The notes below the pieces were generated by a model that was given only the letters and a program-made list of their open reading frames with translations, was not told the DNA's origin and did no database searches. Made by a program: the position numbers and the translations under genes. 64,000 nucleotides of DNA from Patescibacteria group bacterium (GTDB taxonomy: Bacteria; Patescibacteriota; Patescibacteriia; 2-12-FULL-60-25). The stretch covers positions 34,025-98,024 of the forward strand of contig JARGGJ010000002.1 of the NCBI GenBank assembly GCA_029210915.1. The letters run 5' to 3'. Below are positions 49,975 through 58,260 of the stretch, piece after piece (position 1 is the first letter of the stretch; every line of letters begins with the position of its first letter).

Positions 49975-50730
49975 ATGCAGAAAAAAATTCTTATTATCTC
50001 CGGTGTAGTGATTTTAATCGCAGGCATGGTTGGCGCCTGGTTTTATTTTACAAGATCTTCCACACCGGTAGCGGATACTCCAACAGCCGATCTTTTCGAC
50101 ACAACAGCCGAAACAGATGTACAACCCGCTCAAAACATAACAGCGGAAATGCCCGAGCTCCCCGATGTTGTAGCCCGAGTTAATGGCACCGAAATTAAAA
50201 AAGCGGAACTCGAAGCAACCGAAATGCAAATTCTATCCAGCCAGGGAATAGATCCAACCACACTTACCTTGGAAAACCGCCAACAGCTCCGAGCCCAAGC
50301 ACTCGATAACTTGGTATCCAACGCCCTCGTTAAGCAAGCTGCCGCAACCGCCGGTGTAACCGCCGAGGAAGCTGATATTGATGCTCAGATAGAGGTAATC
50401 AAAGGCCAGTTCGAAGATATTACAAAGTTCCAAGAAGCTTTAACCCAACAAGGCATCACTGAAGCTGATCTTCGTGGGCTGGTAGCCTCCGATGTAACCG
50501 TACAAAAATATCTCGAGAACACACTCAACTTAAAATCCATCGAAGTTACAGAAGAAGAAGTTACAGCTATCTACGCTCAAGAAGTTGCTTCATCAACACA
50601 AGAAATCCCACCACTCGAAGAAATTCACGATCAATTTAAAGGTTTCATTGTACAACAAAGGCAACAGGCTTTAGTTGGAGCTCACATCAAAGAATTAAGC
50701 ACAAAAGCACAAATAGAGGTACTTATTTAA
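49975..50730 (+). CDS. SurA-like chaperone, N-terminal-domain type
   Basis: A 251-residue membrane-anchored protein: one segment (about residues 5-26), a linker, then the SurA N-domain pattern (VVARVNGTEIKKAELEATE, LRAQALDNLVSNALVKQAAATAGVTAEEADIDAQI, QGITEADLRGLVASDVTVQKYLENTL). The parvulin PPIase domain that normally follows is absent, so it is probably a holdase for exported proteins and not an isomerase. It comes after the two DsbA-like genes, forming an extracytoplasmic folding set. Confidence 0.87.
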   Translation: MQKKILIISGVVILIAGMVGAWFYFTRSSTPVADTPTADLFDTTAETDVQPAQNITAEMPELPDVVARVNGTEIKKAELEATEMQILSSQGIDPTTLTLENRQQLRAQALDNLVSNALVKQAAATAGVTAEEADIDAQIEVIKGQFEDITKFQEALTQQGITEADLRGLVASDVTVQKYLENTLNLKSIEVTEEEVTAIYAQEVASSTQEIPPLEEIHDQFKGFIVQQRQQALVGAHIKELSTKAQIEVLI

Positions 50731-50756
50731 GCCAATTATTACCAAAGTTGAAAATC

Positions 50757-50785
50757 AAAAGACAGGTCTTCGCCTGTCTTTTTGT
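50757..50785 (+). terminator. Terminator
   Basis: AAAGACAGG-TCTTCG-CCTGTCTTT-TTG. Confidence 0.88.
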
Positions 50786-50795
50786 GTATCATGGA

Positions 50796-50824
50796 TTGAC
50801 AAAATAACCAATATATGCAAAATT
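50796..50824 (+). promoter_or_regulatory. Accessory-class promoter
   Basis: TTGACA, 17 nt ending in TGC, AAAATT. Confidence 0.6.
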
Positions 50825-50847
50825 AATTACCAACGAAAGGGAGTACC

Positions 50848-51201
50848 ATGAAACGCATCATTGTAGCAACACTTTTCTCTGCACTTTTTATCGGAACAAC
50901 AGGTTGTGGAAAGGAAAAGAAGACTACCACCTCGCAACCAAACTTTGGCTGCCGAGCAAGGACTGCGGGAGTAACGGTACCTGTGGGGGATGGTGTGGAG
51001 TTTGGAGTTGGTGGAGTAGAGTACTACCCCAGTGAAGCAATATCCAAATCAGCCGCTATCGATGAGGCGCGTGAGACTTATCTCACAAATAACGAAGACG
51101 TCGATTCATCAAAGGTGAATGTCAATTGCTGGAGTTGTTCCATGAAAGGCCTCGATGTAAAGGCAAGGGAAACATGCGATCAAAAAGTCACCACCGAATA
51201 A
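50848..51201 (+). CDS. Small lipoprotein with NCWSC motif (pair member 1)
   Basis: A 117-residue exported protein. MKRIIVATLFSALFIGTTGC is a short signal peptide with a probable lipidation Cys20. The mature part has FGCRARTAG, a central glycine/valine-rich part, and NCWSCSMKGLDVKARETC at the end. GAAAGGGAGTACC is its Shine-Dalgarno. The pattern GCRA...EA...E...NCWSC...GLD...R..C is shared with 51327-51650. Cysteines probably form disulphides outside the cell. Family unknown. Confidence 0.7.
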   Translation: MKRIIVATLFSALFIGTTGCGKEKKTTTSQPNFGCRARTAGVTVPVGDGVEFGVGGVEYYPSEAISKSAAIDEARETYLTNNEDVDSSKVNVNCWSCSMKGLDVKARETCDQKVTTE

Positions 51202-51241
51202 AACGCCATAGTGGATACGGTGTATCCGCTGTAGGTATCTA

Positions 51242-51268
51242 ACCGCAAAACTTGCGGTATTTTTATTT
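51242..51268 (+). terminator. Terminator
   Basis: ACCGCAA-AAC-TTGCGGT-ATTTTTATTT; the next TTGACA starts about 8 nt later. Confidence 0.85.
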
Positions 51269-51275
51269 CTAAGGA

Positions 51276-51304
51276 TTGACATATTGTCAGAAAACTGCAA
51301 TATT
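51276..51304 (+). promoter_or_regulatory. Accessory-class promoter
   Basis: TTGACA, 17 nt ending in TGC, AATATT. Confidence 0.6.
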
Positions 51305-51326
51305 AATTTTAAAGAAAGGATAAGGC

Positions 51327-51650
51327 ATGAAACACATCATTGTACTCGCACTTTTTGTGGGTTGTTTTGTTAGCTGCTCCAAATCAAAAAACACTTCCCA
51401 GGATTACGAACCACCGCCGCTCACATACGGCTGTAGAGCCTGGGTCGAAACAAGAGATGGCAGTAGAAACAGTGTATACCTTGGTTATACCGTTTCCACA
51501 CACTCCGAAGCCGTGCGTGAGATTAGGAGGGAATACCAAGAGGAGTTTCCCAAGGTGAGAAAATTCGAATCAAACTGCTGGAGTTGTGATACGCCGGGTT
51601 TGGACGAAGACTCAAGAAAAGCATGCACAAGACACATTTGTGCCCGGTGA
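51327..51650 (+). CDS. Small lipoprotein with NCWSC motif (pair member 2)
   Basis: A 107-residue paralogue of the preceding protein. MKHIIVLALFVGCFVSC is the signal peptide (Cys17 or Cys13 could be lipidated). It keeps YGCRAWVET, AVREIRREYQEEF and NCWSCDTPGLDEDSRKAC. AAAGAAAGGATAAGGC holds the Shine-Dalgarno. It has its own promoter and terminator, so again the entire unit appears duplicated. Function unknown. Confidence 0.7.
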   Translation: MKHIIVLALFVGCFVSCSKSKNTSQDYEPPPLTYGCRAWVETRDGSRNSVYLGYTVSTHSEAVREIRREYQEEFPKVRKFESNCWSCDTPGLDEDSRKACTRHICAR

Positions 51651-51676
51651 TAAAGTTGCGATTTCTCATCATCTCT

Positions 51677-51704
51677 AAAGTCGTGAATCACACGGCTTTT
51701 TTTT
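51677..51704 (+). terminator. Terminator
   Basis: AAAGTCGTG-AATCA-CACGGCTTT-TTTTT. Confidence 0.85.
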
Positions 51705-51714
51705 ATCGTATTTT

Positions 51715-51753
51715 AATAAAAAAAGCCCGCCAGAGGTCTAAAGACATGGCGGG
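51715..51753 (-). terminator. Terminator of the 51775-52305 gene
   Basis: On the minus strand CCCGCCA-loop-TGGCGGG followed by CTTTTTTT. It faces the previous terminator, so the two units converge. Confidence 0.88.
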
Positions 51754-51774
51754 GAGTGGGTAAGGGGCGGGGAG

Positions 51775-52305
51775 CTACAGTTCCAGCGCTTCTTGGAATG
51801 AGCAGAGCCCGTCGCGCTGGAGCTGCACCGCAGCTACGAGATCCTCAAGGCGAGCCTGGAGACCCGCCTTGAGTTGCTCCTCATCGCGCAAGCCGCAAGC
51901 AAGCATTAATGCAACCTTGAGCTTGTTGCCACCCAAGAGTAGGGGGGTCAGCATACTCAAGTAGAAGGGCTTGCGGCCGACTCCTCCGGGCAGGCTCATG
52001 GCGGTTGAAACCGCATGGTCAAGGATTTCCTTGCCATGCTCCGTCTCAGCCTTGAGGTAAAAGTAGACGAGCTCCACGAGGGGCTCCATCTCCTCCTCGG
52101 TTCCCTCGAAAACCGAGGTGTCGACACAGGCAAACACCCGCGTCTTCACGACGATTCGAGTCTCGCTAGCTTCGGTGACTCGCGCACCGTAAGCCAACTC
52201 CATCTGCGCTAAGCGCAGTGCGGCGACCAGCGGGTCGCCGATCTCCAGAGTCGGCTGGTCAAAGTGTTCGTTGTCTCGGTCGCGGGTCTGAGTTACGCGG
52301 ATCAT
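51775..52305 (-). CDS. GC-rich uncharacterised protein, probably acquired
   Basis: A 176-residue soluble, helical protein (DPLVAALRLAQMELAYGARV, YLKAETEHGKEILDHAVSTA, LKAGLQARLEDLVAAVQLQ). No motif is recognised. Hand count of one 60-base line gives 63% GC, against about 40% nearby, and codons are strongly G/C-ending, so the gene is foreign in base use. CAAGGAGTAAAGAA before ATG is a strong Shine-Dalgarno, and a TTGACA/17/TATTAT promoter with TGC precedes it. This unit is the best case for recent transfer in the window. Confidence 0.68.
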   Translation of the reverse strand: MIRVTQTRDRDNEHFDQPTLEIGDPLVAALRLAQMELAYGARVTEASETRIVVKTRVFACVDTSVFEGTEEEMEPLVELVYFYLKAETEHGKEILDHAVSTAMSLPGGVGRKPFYLSMLTPLLLGGNKLKVALMLACGLRDEEQLKAGLQARLEDLVAAVQLQRDGLCSFQEALEL

Positions 52306-52366
52306 TTCTTTACTCCTTGGTATGAGTTTTTCAAACTTCGTTCAAAACTACTATGAGAAACAAATA

Positions 52367-52395
52367 ATAATAGCATAGTTCAGGGATTTTGTCAA
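52367..52395 (-). promoter_or_regulatory. Accessory-class promoter of the GC-rich gene
   Basis: On the minus strand TTGACA, 17 nt ending in TGC, TATTAT. Confidence 0.75.
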
Positions 52396-52596
52396 GAGGT
52401 ATAAGTAAATAATTACGCTAAAATAAGGCAAATTTTATGAAAAAAGTAAATTCGCTATTCACTTGTTTTAGAGAAAAATCTCATTTTAACTCATCATATT
52501 TATATACTCGACAAATTTCTGTAATTCCGATATCATTCGCACACAATCACAATATTGGTTATTGTTTTGTTGATGATTGGTTATTTTGCCCTGCCG

Positions 52597-52684
52597 GGAG
52601 AGGTCGCATAGTGGCCTAGTGCACACGCTTGGAAAGCGTGCATACCGCAAGGTATCGAGGGTTCGAATCCCTCTCTCTCCGCCA
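52597..52684 (+). tRNA. tRNA-Ser (anticodon GGA)
   Basis: Acceptor GGAGAGG pairs with TCTCTCC, anticodon stem CACGC/GCGTG holds loop TTGGAAA (anticodon GGA, reading UCC and UCU), a long variable arm (ATACCGCAAGGTAT) is typical of serine tRNA, and the T arm is GAGGG-TTCGAAT-CCCTC. CCA is encoded (52682-52684). The length of 88 nt with CCA is right for the class II form. Confidence 0.95.
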
Positions 52685-52692
52685 TGTAAAAT

Positions 52693-52717
52693 GCTCAGCT
52701 AAAAAGCTGGGCTTTTT
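52693..52717 (+). terminator. Terminator of tRNA-Ser
   Basis: GCTCAGCT-AAAA-AGCTGGGC-TTTTT. Confidence 0.85.
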
Positions 52718-52778
52718 ACTTTCGCATAACCTGGCAACTCTTTATACTTTAAACTTTATACTTTATACTAAATTGTAT

Positions 52779-53198
52779 ATGCCAACTACAACACCCGCAA
52801 CTCAAAGCTATTTGCAATATCAAGAACTCATCAAACCCTCTTGGTCACCCCCATCCTGGCTCTTCGGCCCGGTTTGGAGCGTCCTTTATATTCTCATTGC
52901 TATCTCATTCTCCACCGTCTTTTATAAAGCTGCCACTAAACAGCTCCCACTCATCATCATCTTACCCTTTATTCTCAATCTCATCTTTAACGCCGCCTTC
53001 ACCCCAATCCAATTCGGCCTCAAAAACAACCTTTTGGCGTCGATAGATATACTTTTGGTACTCGGGACTCTAATCTGGGCTATGCTCGCCATCTACCCTC
53101 ATATTAGATGGATAACTTACATCCAAATCCCATACCTGCTTTGGGTCACTTTCGCCACCATCCTCCAGCTAACAATCACTTACCTAAACTGGAAGTAA
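52779..53198 (+). CDS. tspO: TspO/MBR-family protein
   Basis: A 139-residue, five-helix membrane protein. The family hallmark KPSWSPPSWLFGPVWSVLYI is present near the N-terminus (given here up to 20 residues), and PYLLWVTFATILQLTITYLN closes it. TspO binds porphyrins and related ligands and acts in tetrapyrrole or stress responses. ATG 52779 begins the domain; the frame upstream runs through the tRNA and is not used. TATACTTTATACT words just upstream form another short repeat. The role in a bacterium that probably lacks heme synthesis is unclear. Confidence 0.88.
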   Translation: MPTTTPATQSYLQYQELIKPSWSPPSWLFGPVWSVLYILIAISFSTVFYKAATKQLPLIIILPFILNLIFNAAFTPIQFGLKNNLLASIDILLVLGTLIWAMLAIYPHIRWITYIQIPYLLWVTFATILQLTITYLNWK

Positions 53199-53201
53199 AC
53201 A

Positions 53202-53225
53202 AAAATCCACCTCTCGGTGGATTTT
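53202..53225 (+). terminator. Terminator of tspO
   Basis: AAAATCCACC-TCTC-GGTGGATTTT. Confidence 0.88.
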
Positions 53226-53303
53226 ATGTTTCAGAGGCTTAGATTCTCAGATACTTCCCAAGCTCCCGGTTCCTGATTCAATTTCCGCTGTTTCAAGCCT
53301 TCT

Positions 53304-56300
53304 TTATCTTATTGGTTCATTATTAACCTTGATTGTCAGCATCCTGCTTGCCGCATTTGCTAAACCGGGATTTAAAAATTCATGTGCGATGCCACTATAG
53401 GCAATTGCTCGGTTTGCGTCCCATTCTGTAGCGTTAGAAGGCTTTTTACCAAAAGTACGCTCAAATATTCTTATGGCGGATTCTTCTGCGCTTAAATCGC
53501 GAATTTGAGGGCGTATTCCATAAGCCATTATCATAATCGCAATATCATCGGCGGATTTGGATCTATCGGCATCTCTGCCATAGATTGTTTTAAAAGTAGC
53601 CTTCATGGATTCTTCACGATCTTGATTTAAATCAAGCGGTGTTGTGGTGTTGGCAATCTTAATTACATTTTGCCAGTCGCATTCATCTAAAGGCATTCTT
53701 CCGTAAATAGCGCGATAACTGTCAATTACCCCTGCGCGTTCACCTTGGCCTAATCGTAAGTTGCTGGTTGTTCCGTAATTTACAAAATTTTGTACAGCCG
53801 CAAGTATGGCAGAGCCAAGTCCGGTTGGAACCACGCGAGGGGTTAGAACCGCGTTAAAATATTCTTCCAAACTCAAATCGCGATCCAAACCAAGGTTGCC
53901 TAAAACTTCGTTTACAATCGAACTTACATACAAAGCTTCAACTTCTGTTAGAGTACATCTTTTAGAGATATTTTCTACACCCAAAACACGTGGGGTGGGT
54001 GGTGTCGGCACTGTATTTGGATTGTCTAAGAATCCGGCAAAGCTGCTGCCTCCTGAAGATGATCCTCCGCCACCCGATGATGAACCACCTCCGCCCTGGG
54101 TTTTATCATTATTTGTAATTGTGCAGGTGATTGTTTGACCCGCCAAAATCGATCCTGTGCACCCTTCCGAATATGTCGTATCATAATTATCATACAATTC
54201 CTCTTGCACGGAATATTCACCGGGGCCAACTATCAACTCTGTTCCGCTTGCATTACCGGGAAAAGATGTTGTAGCCATTTGCGACGAAAGTATACTTGCA
54301 AAAGCCATTGCGTAAGCTAAATCGCCGGTTTGTTGATATTGAGCCGTGTATTCAACATTTATAATAAAGTCCGAAGGAACTCCTGAAAGCCCGCTATCGT
54401 TAATAACCTCTTTAATAACGATTAAGGTACCGGTTGATTCGTTGGAATAATCGTCATTCAAAACTGTACAAGTTTTTACTTCGCCCGGTGCTAAATATCC
54501 AAAACAATCCAACGAGAAGCGGCCTTTGTATCCCTCAACCATATCCTCAGAAACGGAATATTCACCTGCTTCCAATATGATTTCAGTGCCGGATGCATTA
54601 CCTGCAAAAGATATAGTTGAAGTTGTACTGCTGGTTGTTAAATCTACCGAAAGATTAAAGTCACTTGGAGCTAATTCACCACCCTGGTCGTTGTTTACTT
54701 CTTTAATCACAATTAATGTACCGGTTGCCGCCTCTGCCGGTGGTACGTACTTATCATCATTTGTAACGGTGCAAGTAATAACATCACCTGCGCTCAGGTA
54801 TCCGGTGCATCCTGTTGAATAACTTGCATTATATCCTTCCGCCAATACCTCGCTTACAGAGTACTCTCCGACTTCCAAAACCAACTCCTTACCCAAAGCA
54901 TCTCCTAAAAATTGAACAGTTGAATTTGTACTGCTGGTGGTTAAATCCAAAGATAAACTAAAATCACTAGCTACAGACGTACCCGCATTATCGTTTATTA
55001 CATTTTTAACCACGATTACAGTTCCGGTAGCCGCCTCTGCCGGTGGTGCGTAAGTATCATCATTTGTAACCGTGCAGGTTTTGGTTTCGCCAACAGCTAA
55101 AGCGCCGGCACAATCTGCGGAAAAGCCGGCTGTATATTCAGTAGATACAGTCTCGGTAACATCGTATGTACCGGCTTTTAAGATAAAAGTTGTTCCCAAA
55201 GCGTCACCATTAAAAACTTGAGTCGATGTTGTACCGCCATCGGAATGATCCAAACTCAACTCAAAATCAGATGCGGAAGACGTACCTTCATTATCATTTA
55301 TTACATTCTTAATAACAACCAAAGTACCTGTGGTGGCCGGTGGCGCAATTGGTTCCATGGAATTTGTAAAAATACAGGTTGCTGTCATTTGCGGTTTTGC
55401 GGCAAATAAAGTTGTTGATGCAGTTGCACCATCAAACTCACAATTTGTGCCTTCTCCATACGCAAAAGAATAGCCATCAGCACCAGCGCCTTCCGTGATG
55501 CTAAAAGCACCTTCCGTATCAATATTATTGATGGTAACGCTGGATTCACCTGTTGGTATATTGTAAACCGACAAGCCATTAATCATTGGGCTTACATTAA
55601 AGCTCCACATATCCGGAGTTGCAGTGCCATCGGCTACGTTCTTTTGTATAGTTAATGACGGCAGTTGTAGTAGTGCGCTTCCCAATATTGGCATCGAGCC
55701 TCCGCCTCCGCCCGCACCTCCGGTTCTGGCACTTAATGACGAACCCGGGAAATCACTGGCGTCCGCGCCTAAACGAGCGCAAACAACAACATAAACGGTT
55801 TCGCCCTGAGGAACATTAGTAAGAAAAACATTATAGTGTCTTTGTAAATCAGTATCTGTAATTACATCGTTACTGCCATTATTACCGCCGTAAGGGCCGG
55901 AAACGAATGCGCTTATCGTGCCCGTTGTACTTTCAAAACCTGTTACGGAAGAAAAATCGTTTCCTGTAAATGAAAAGTCATTCAGATTATCCACCACATC
56001 TGCGGGGGCTCCAATGTAATTAGGTGAAACTTCTTCCAAATTGGTTATACCAATAACATCGGTTGCATTTCCATTCTTTGTATAATCATAAACAACGTAA
56101 AATTCTATATCCCCATCCTGATTATCTTTATTTTTCACCTCAATTAAAGCGGGTACGCATGCCGATTCCGGATAAGCGCCTACATTGCCATTTTTTATCG
56201 AACCCGCACCGGTAGGTTGCCCCCCGGGCGCAGAGTATATCCCGGTTAACACAAAGCCATCCATATTGGCATCAACTTTGTTCTGCGGGATAGTTGCCGC

Positions 56301-56372
56301 TTGCACCGGAATGCAAATAGCCACACCCAGAATCATTGCTATAAACGATAGCAACTTGGTTTTTATAATCAT
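53304..56372 (-). CDS. Giant exported protein with prealbumin-like repeats
   Basis: A 1022-residue secreted protein. MIIKTKLLSFIAMILGVAICIPVQA is a signal peptide (shown in part: FIAMILGVAICIPVQAA). Residues about 30-240 form one beta domain; a first beta repeat follows; then four repeats of about 90-100 residues share GTLIVIKxVxND, SDFxLSxD, LxAGEYSVSE and TCTVTNDD, the layout of SpaA/prealbumin-like (Cna-B-like) stalk domains. A Gly/Ser linker (QGGGGSSSGGGGSSSGGSS) leads to a helical C-terminal domain of about 240 residues with three YGR/FGK-type units (YRAIYGRMP, FKTIYGRDA, FERTFGKKP). GTG 56384 was rejected in favour of ATG 56372. A surface stalk or adhesin is likely. Confidence 0.82.
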   Translation of the reverse strand: MIIKTKLLSFIAMILGVAICIPVQAATIPQNKVDANMDGFVLTGIYSAPGGQPTGAGSIKNGNVGAYPESACVPALIEVKNKDNQDGDIEFYVVYDYTKNGNATDVIGITNLEEVSPNYIGAPADVVDNLNDFSFTGNDFSSVTGFESTTGTISAFVSGPYGGNNGSNDVITDTDLQRHYNVFLTNVPQGETVYVVVCARLGADASDFPGSSLSARTGGAGGGGGSMPILGSALLQLPSLTIQKNVADGTATPDMWSFNVSPMINGLSVYNIPTGESSVTINNIDTEGAFSITEGAGADGYSFAYGEGTNCEFDGATASTTLFAAKPQMTATCIFTNSMEPIAPPATTGTLVVIKNVINDNEGTSSASDFELSLDHSDGGTTSTQVFNGDALGTTFILKAGTYDVTETVSTEYTAGFSADCAGALAVGETKTCTVTNDDTYAPPAEAATGTVIVVKNVINDNAGTSVASDFSLSLDLTTSSTNSTVQFLGDALGKELVLEVGEYSVSEVLAEGYNASYSTGCTGYLSAGDVITCTVTNDDKYVPPAEAATGTLIVIKEVNNDQGGELAPSDFNLSVDLTTSSTTSTISFAGNASGTEIILEAGEYSVSEDMVEGYKGRFSLDCFGYLAPGEVKTCTVLNDDYSNESTGTLIVIKEVINDSGLSGVPSDFIINVEYTAQYQQTGDLAYAMAFASILSSQMATTSFPGNASGTELIVGPGEYSVQEELYDNYDTTYSEGCTGSILAGQTITCTITNNDKTQGGGGSSSGGGGSSSGGSSFAGFLDNPNTVPTPPTPRVLGVENISKRCTLTEVEALYVSSIVNEVLGNLGLDRDLSLEEYFNAVLTPRVVPTGLGSAILAAVQNFVNYGTTSNLRLGQGERAGVIDSYRAIYGRMPLDECDWQNVIKIANTTTPLDLNQDREESMKATFKTIYGRDADRSKSADDIAIMIMAYGIRPQIRDLSAEESAIRIFERTFGKKPSNATEWDANRAIAYSGIAHEFLNPGLANAASRMLTIKVNNEPIR

Positions 56373-56576
56373 ATAAAAAATCACTTAAAATTATTAAGAT
56401 ATTTAGCCATACTACTTATTTTCATACAGTCTGTAAAGTTTGCGTCAAGTATAAAACGGATTACAAATGATAATTAAAGCCAACAATAGAACAAAAAATA
56501 TGATCATTACAACAATTCAAAAAATAATTACCAAGATGTGAAAAATTTAAAAATATTCAATTCTCTTGTGGAGAAA

Positions 56577-57527
56577 ATGAGAAAATGGTACAAAATATAT
56601 AATATGCAACGGGGTTTTATCCTCGGTTCAATGGTGTTGCTGGCTACAATTTCAGCCGGTTGCGCCAATACCGAATCAGTATCATCAAGTATGAATGATT
56701 CTGTTGTGTCCGGGTTAAAATGCCAAAATTTAGATTACGAAATAAGCGAGTTTAATTTGGTTTCCAGTATGCCAACCCTATCCGGTTCCTACAATCTCAA
56801 TGTCTCACTCGAGCAACTGGGAGATTGTAAGGCAGATGAGTTGCCGATATCCATTTATGAAGATAATAATTTTGTCTCGCAACACAAGCTCATCAACCCC
56901 GGTTCCACAGTACCCTTAACCATAAAATGGGCTCCTAAAAAAGATGGTGATATAAAGTTAACCGCAAAACTTGAGTTGATGGATCATGATTTTGATAATA
57001 ATACGGAATCAATAAATATTTTGGTTTATCCCTTGGGCAACTACCGGCGGATAAACGATTTAACTTCCGAAACATTTAGCGCTGCAAGCCCCGGTGCGGA
57101 ACTGTTACAAACTTCAGTGCCAATTCATGTAAGCGATATAGAGGTTTATTTGCAAAAAGCAACCGATACAGAAGTGCCAAGTACTTTGATTTTGCAAATA
57201 AATACGGACGATGGCGGTAAGCCCGGCAATTTGATTAAACAGGTGGAAAAAGTTATTACACTTCACGATCAATTTGATTGGTATTCTGTTCCGGTTGATT
57301 TATCAATAAATGCCGGGGATTATTGGATTCAACTTACCATGAAAGATTCCGGTCTCGCAAAATGGCACTACAGCCGAAAACAAGCCGGCGGTTCGCAGTA
57401 TTTAGCAGGTGATCTGGTTAAATATGAAACAAATAAAAATTCAATAGTCTTTACCGAAAATACATGGAGGCTGTTGCAAGATAAAGACTTTTCTTTTAAA
57501 GTACACGCCGGAGGTAGTAATGAATAG
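56577..57527 (+). CDS. Lipoprotein with CARDB-like domain
   Basis: A 316-residue exported protein. MRKWYKIYNMQRGF and LATISAGC form a signal peptide with lipobox. The first outer domain has alternating hydrophobic strands and TVPLTIKWAPKKDGDIKLTA, which recalls the CARDB adhesion-type Ig fold; the second (DWYSVPVDLSINAGDYWIQL) is another beta-sandwich. The start is uncertain: ATG 56577 (with GTGGAG upstream), ATG 56604 and GTG 56538 are all in frame. The 3' end overlaps the HD gene by 8 nt. Confidence 0.7.
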   Translation: MRKWYKIYNMQRGFILGSMVLLATISAGCANTESVSSSMNDSVVSGLKCQNLDYEISEFNLVSSMPTLSGSYNLNVSLEQLGDCKADELPISIYEDNNFVSQHKLINPGSTVPLTIKWAPKKDGDIKLTAKLELMDHDFDNNTESINILVYPLGNYRRINDLTSETFSAASPGAELLQTSVPIHVSDIEVYLQKATDTEVPSTLILQINTDDGGKPGNLIKQVEKVITLHDQFDWYSVPVDLSINAGDYWIQLTMKDSGLAKWHYSRKQAGGSQYLAGDLVKYETNKNSIVFTENTWRLLQDKDFSFKVHAGGSNE

Positions 57528-58173
57528 CGGTGACTGGATCTGTAAAACTGCGGAAGAAATGAAAAAGCGCTTCTCTGGCGAGGGGAGCGGGCATGATTGG
57601 TGGCATGTTTACCGCGTATGGCAAATGTCCAAGCGCTTGCAAAAAACAGAAAGCGGAGATCTTACGGTCATCGAACTCGCAGCATTGCTGCACGATGTAG
57701 CCGACTGGAAATTTGCGGGCGGTGATGATTTTGCGGGCGGTCGTGAGTCGCGAAAGTGGCTGGAGTCACTTAGCGTTCCCGAGATAATAATCGTTCATGT
57801 GGTCGAAATCGTCGATCATGTTTCCTATAAAGGCTCGGGAGTTCCTACGCCAATGTCCACACTCGAAGGCAAAATCGTCCAAGATGCGGATAGGCTCGAT
57901 GCCATCGGCGCCATCGGAATTGCACGCGCTTTTGCTTACGGCGGTTCCAAAGGCCGCCCTATCCACGACCCTGATGCGGATTACGCTTTGCAACAAACTG
58001 CCGAAGCTTACAGAGCCGGAGATAAGGCAACAATTCATCACTTCCACAACAAGCTCCTTTTGCTCCGCGATCGCATGAACACTAAATCAGCGAGGCAAAT
58101 CGCTTTTGGCCGCCACGCATACCTGGAGGTTTTCCTCGATGAATTCCAAGCCGAGTGGGTAGCGGATCGCTAA
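57520..58173 (+). CDS. HD-domain phosphohydrolase
   Basis: A 217-residue soluble enzyme of the HD superfamily (YedJ/YpgQ type). Metal ligands: His in SGHDWWHVYRV, His-Asp in LAALLHDVADWK, and the Asp in IVQDADRLDAIGAIGIARAF. Members hydrolyse phosphate esters of nucleotides; a (d)NTP pyrophosphatase activity has been shown for some relatives. GGAGGTAGT directly precedes ATG 57520. The 8-nt overlap with the lipoprotein gene may be fortuitous or may couple the two. Confidence 0.92.
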   Translation: MNSGDWICKTAEEMKKRFSGEGSGHDWWHVYRVWQMSKRLQKTESGDLTVIELAALLHDVADWKFAGGDDFAGGRESRKWLESLSVPEIIIVHVVEIVDHVSYKGSGVPTPMSTLEGKIVQDADRLDAIGAIGIARAFAYGGSKGRPIHDPDADYALQQTAEAYRAGDKATIHHFHNKLLLLRDRMNTKSARQIAFGRHAYLEVFLDEFQAEWVADR

Positions 58174-58183
58174 CAACAAGTAA

Positions 58184-58213
58184 AAATCGAAGCACTCAGC
58201 TCCGATTTTTTTA
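58184..58213 (+). terminator. Terminator
   Basis: AAAATCGAAGC-ACTCA-GCTCCGATTTTTTT, with one mismatch. Confidence 0.7.
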
Positions 58214-58225
58214 TATCATTTGTTG

Positions 58226-58260
58226 CGTAGGACGATTGGGACGTGCGACGCAGGACGTAG
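58226..58260. repeat. GTAGGACGATTGGGACG words, family F
   Basis: GCGTAGGACGATTGGGACG then TGCGACGCAGGACG, touching the stop codon of the minus-strand gene. Confidence 0.7.

Noticed and set aside
52437..52619. A 60-residue frame just before and into tRNA-Ser
   Set aside because: It overlaps the tRNA by 23 nt, has no Shine-Dalgarno and no recognisable composition.
56598..56603. TATAAT as promoter of the 56577 lipoprotein
   Set aside because: It abuts ATG 56604 with no room for a transcription start, so it is probably chance in AT-rich DNA.
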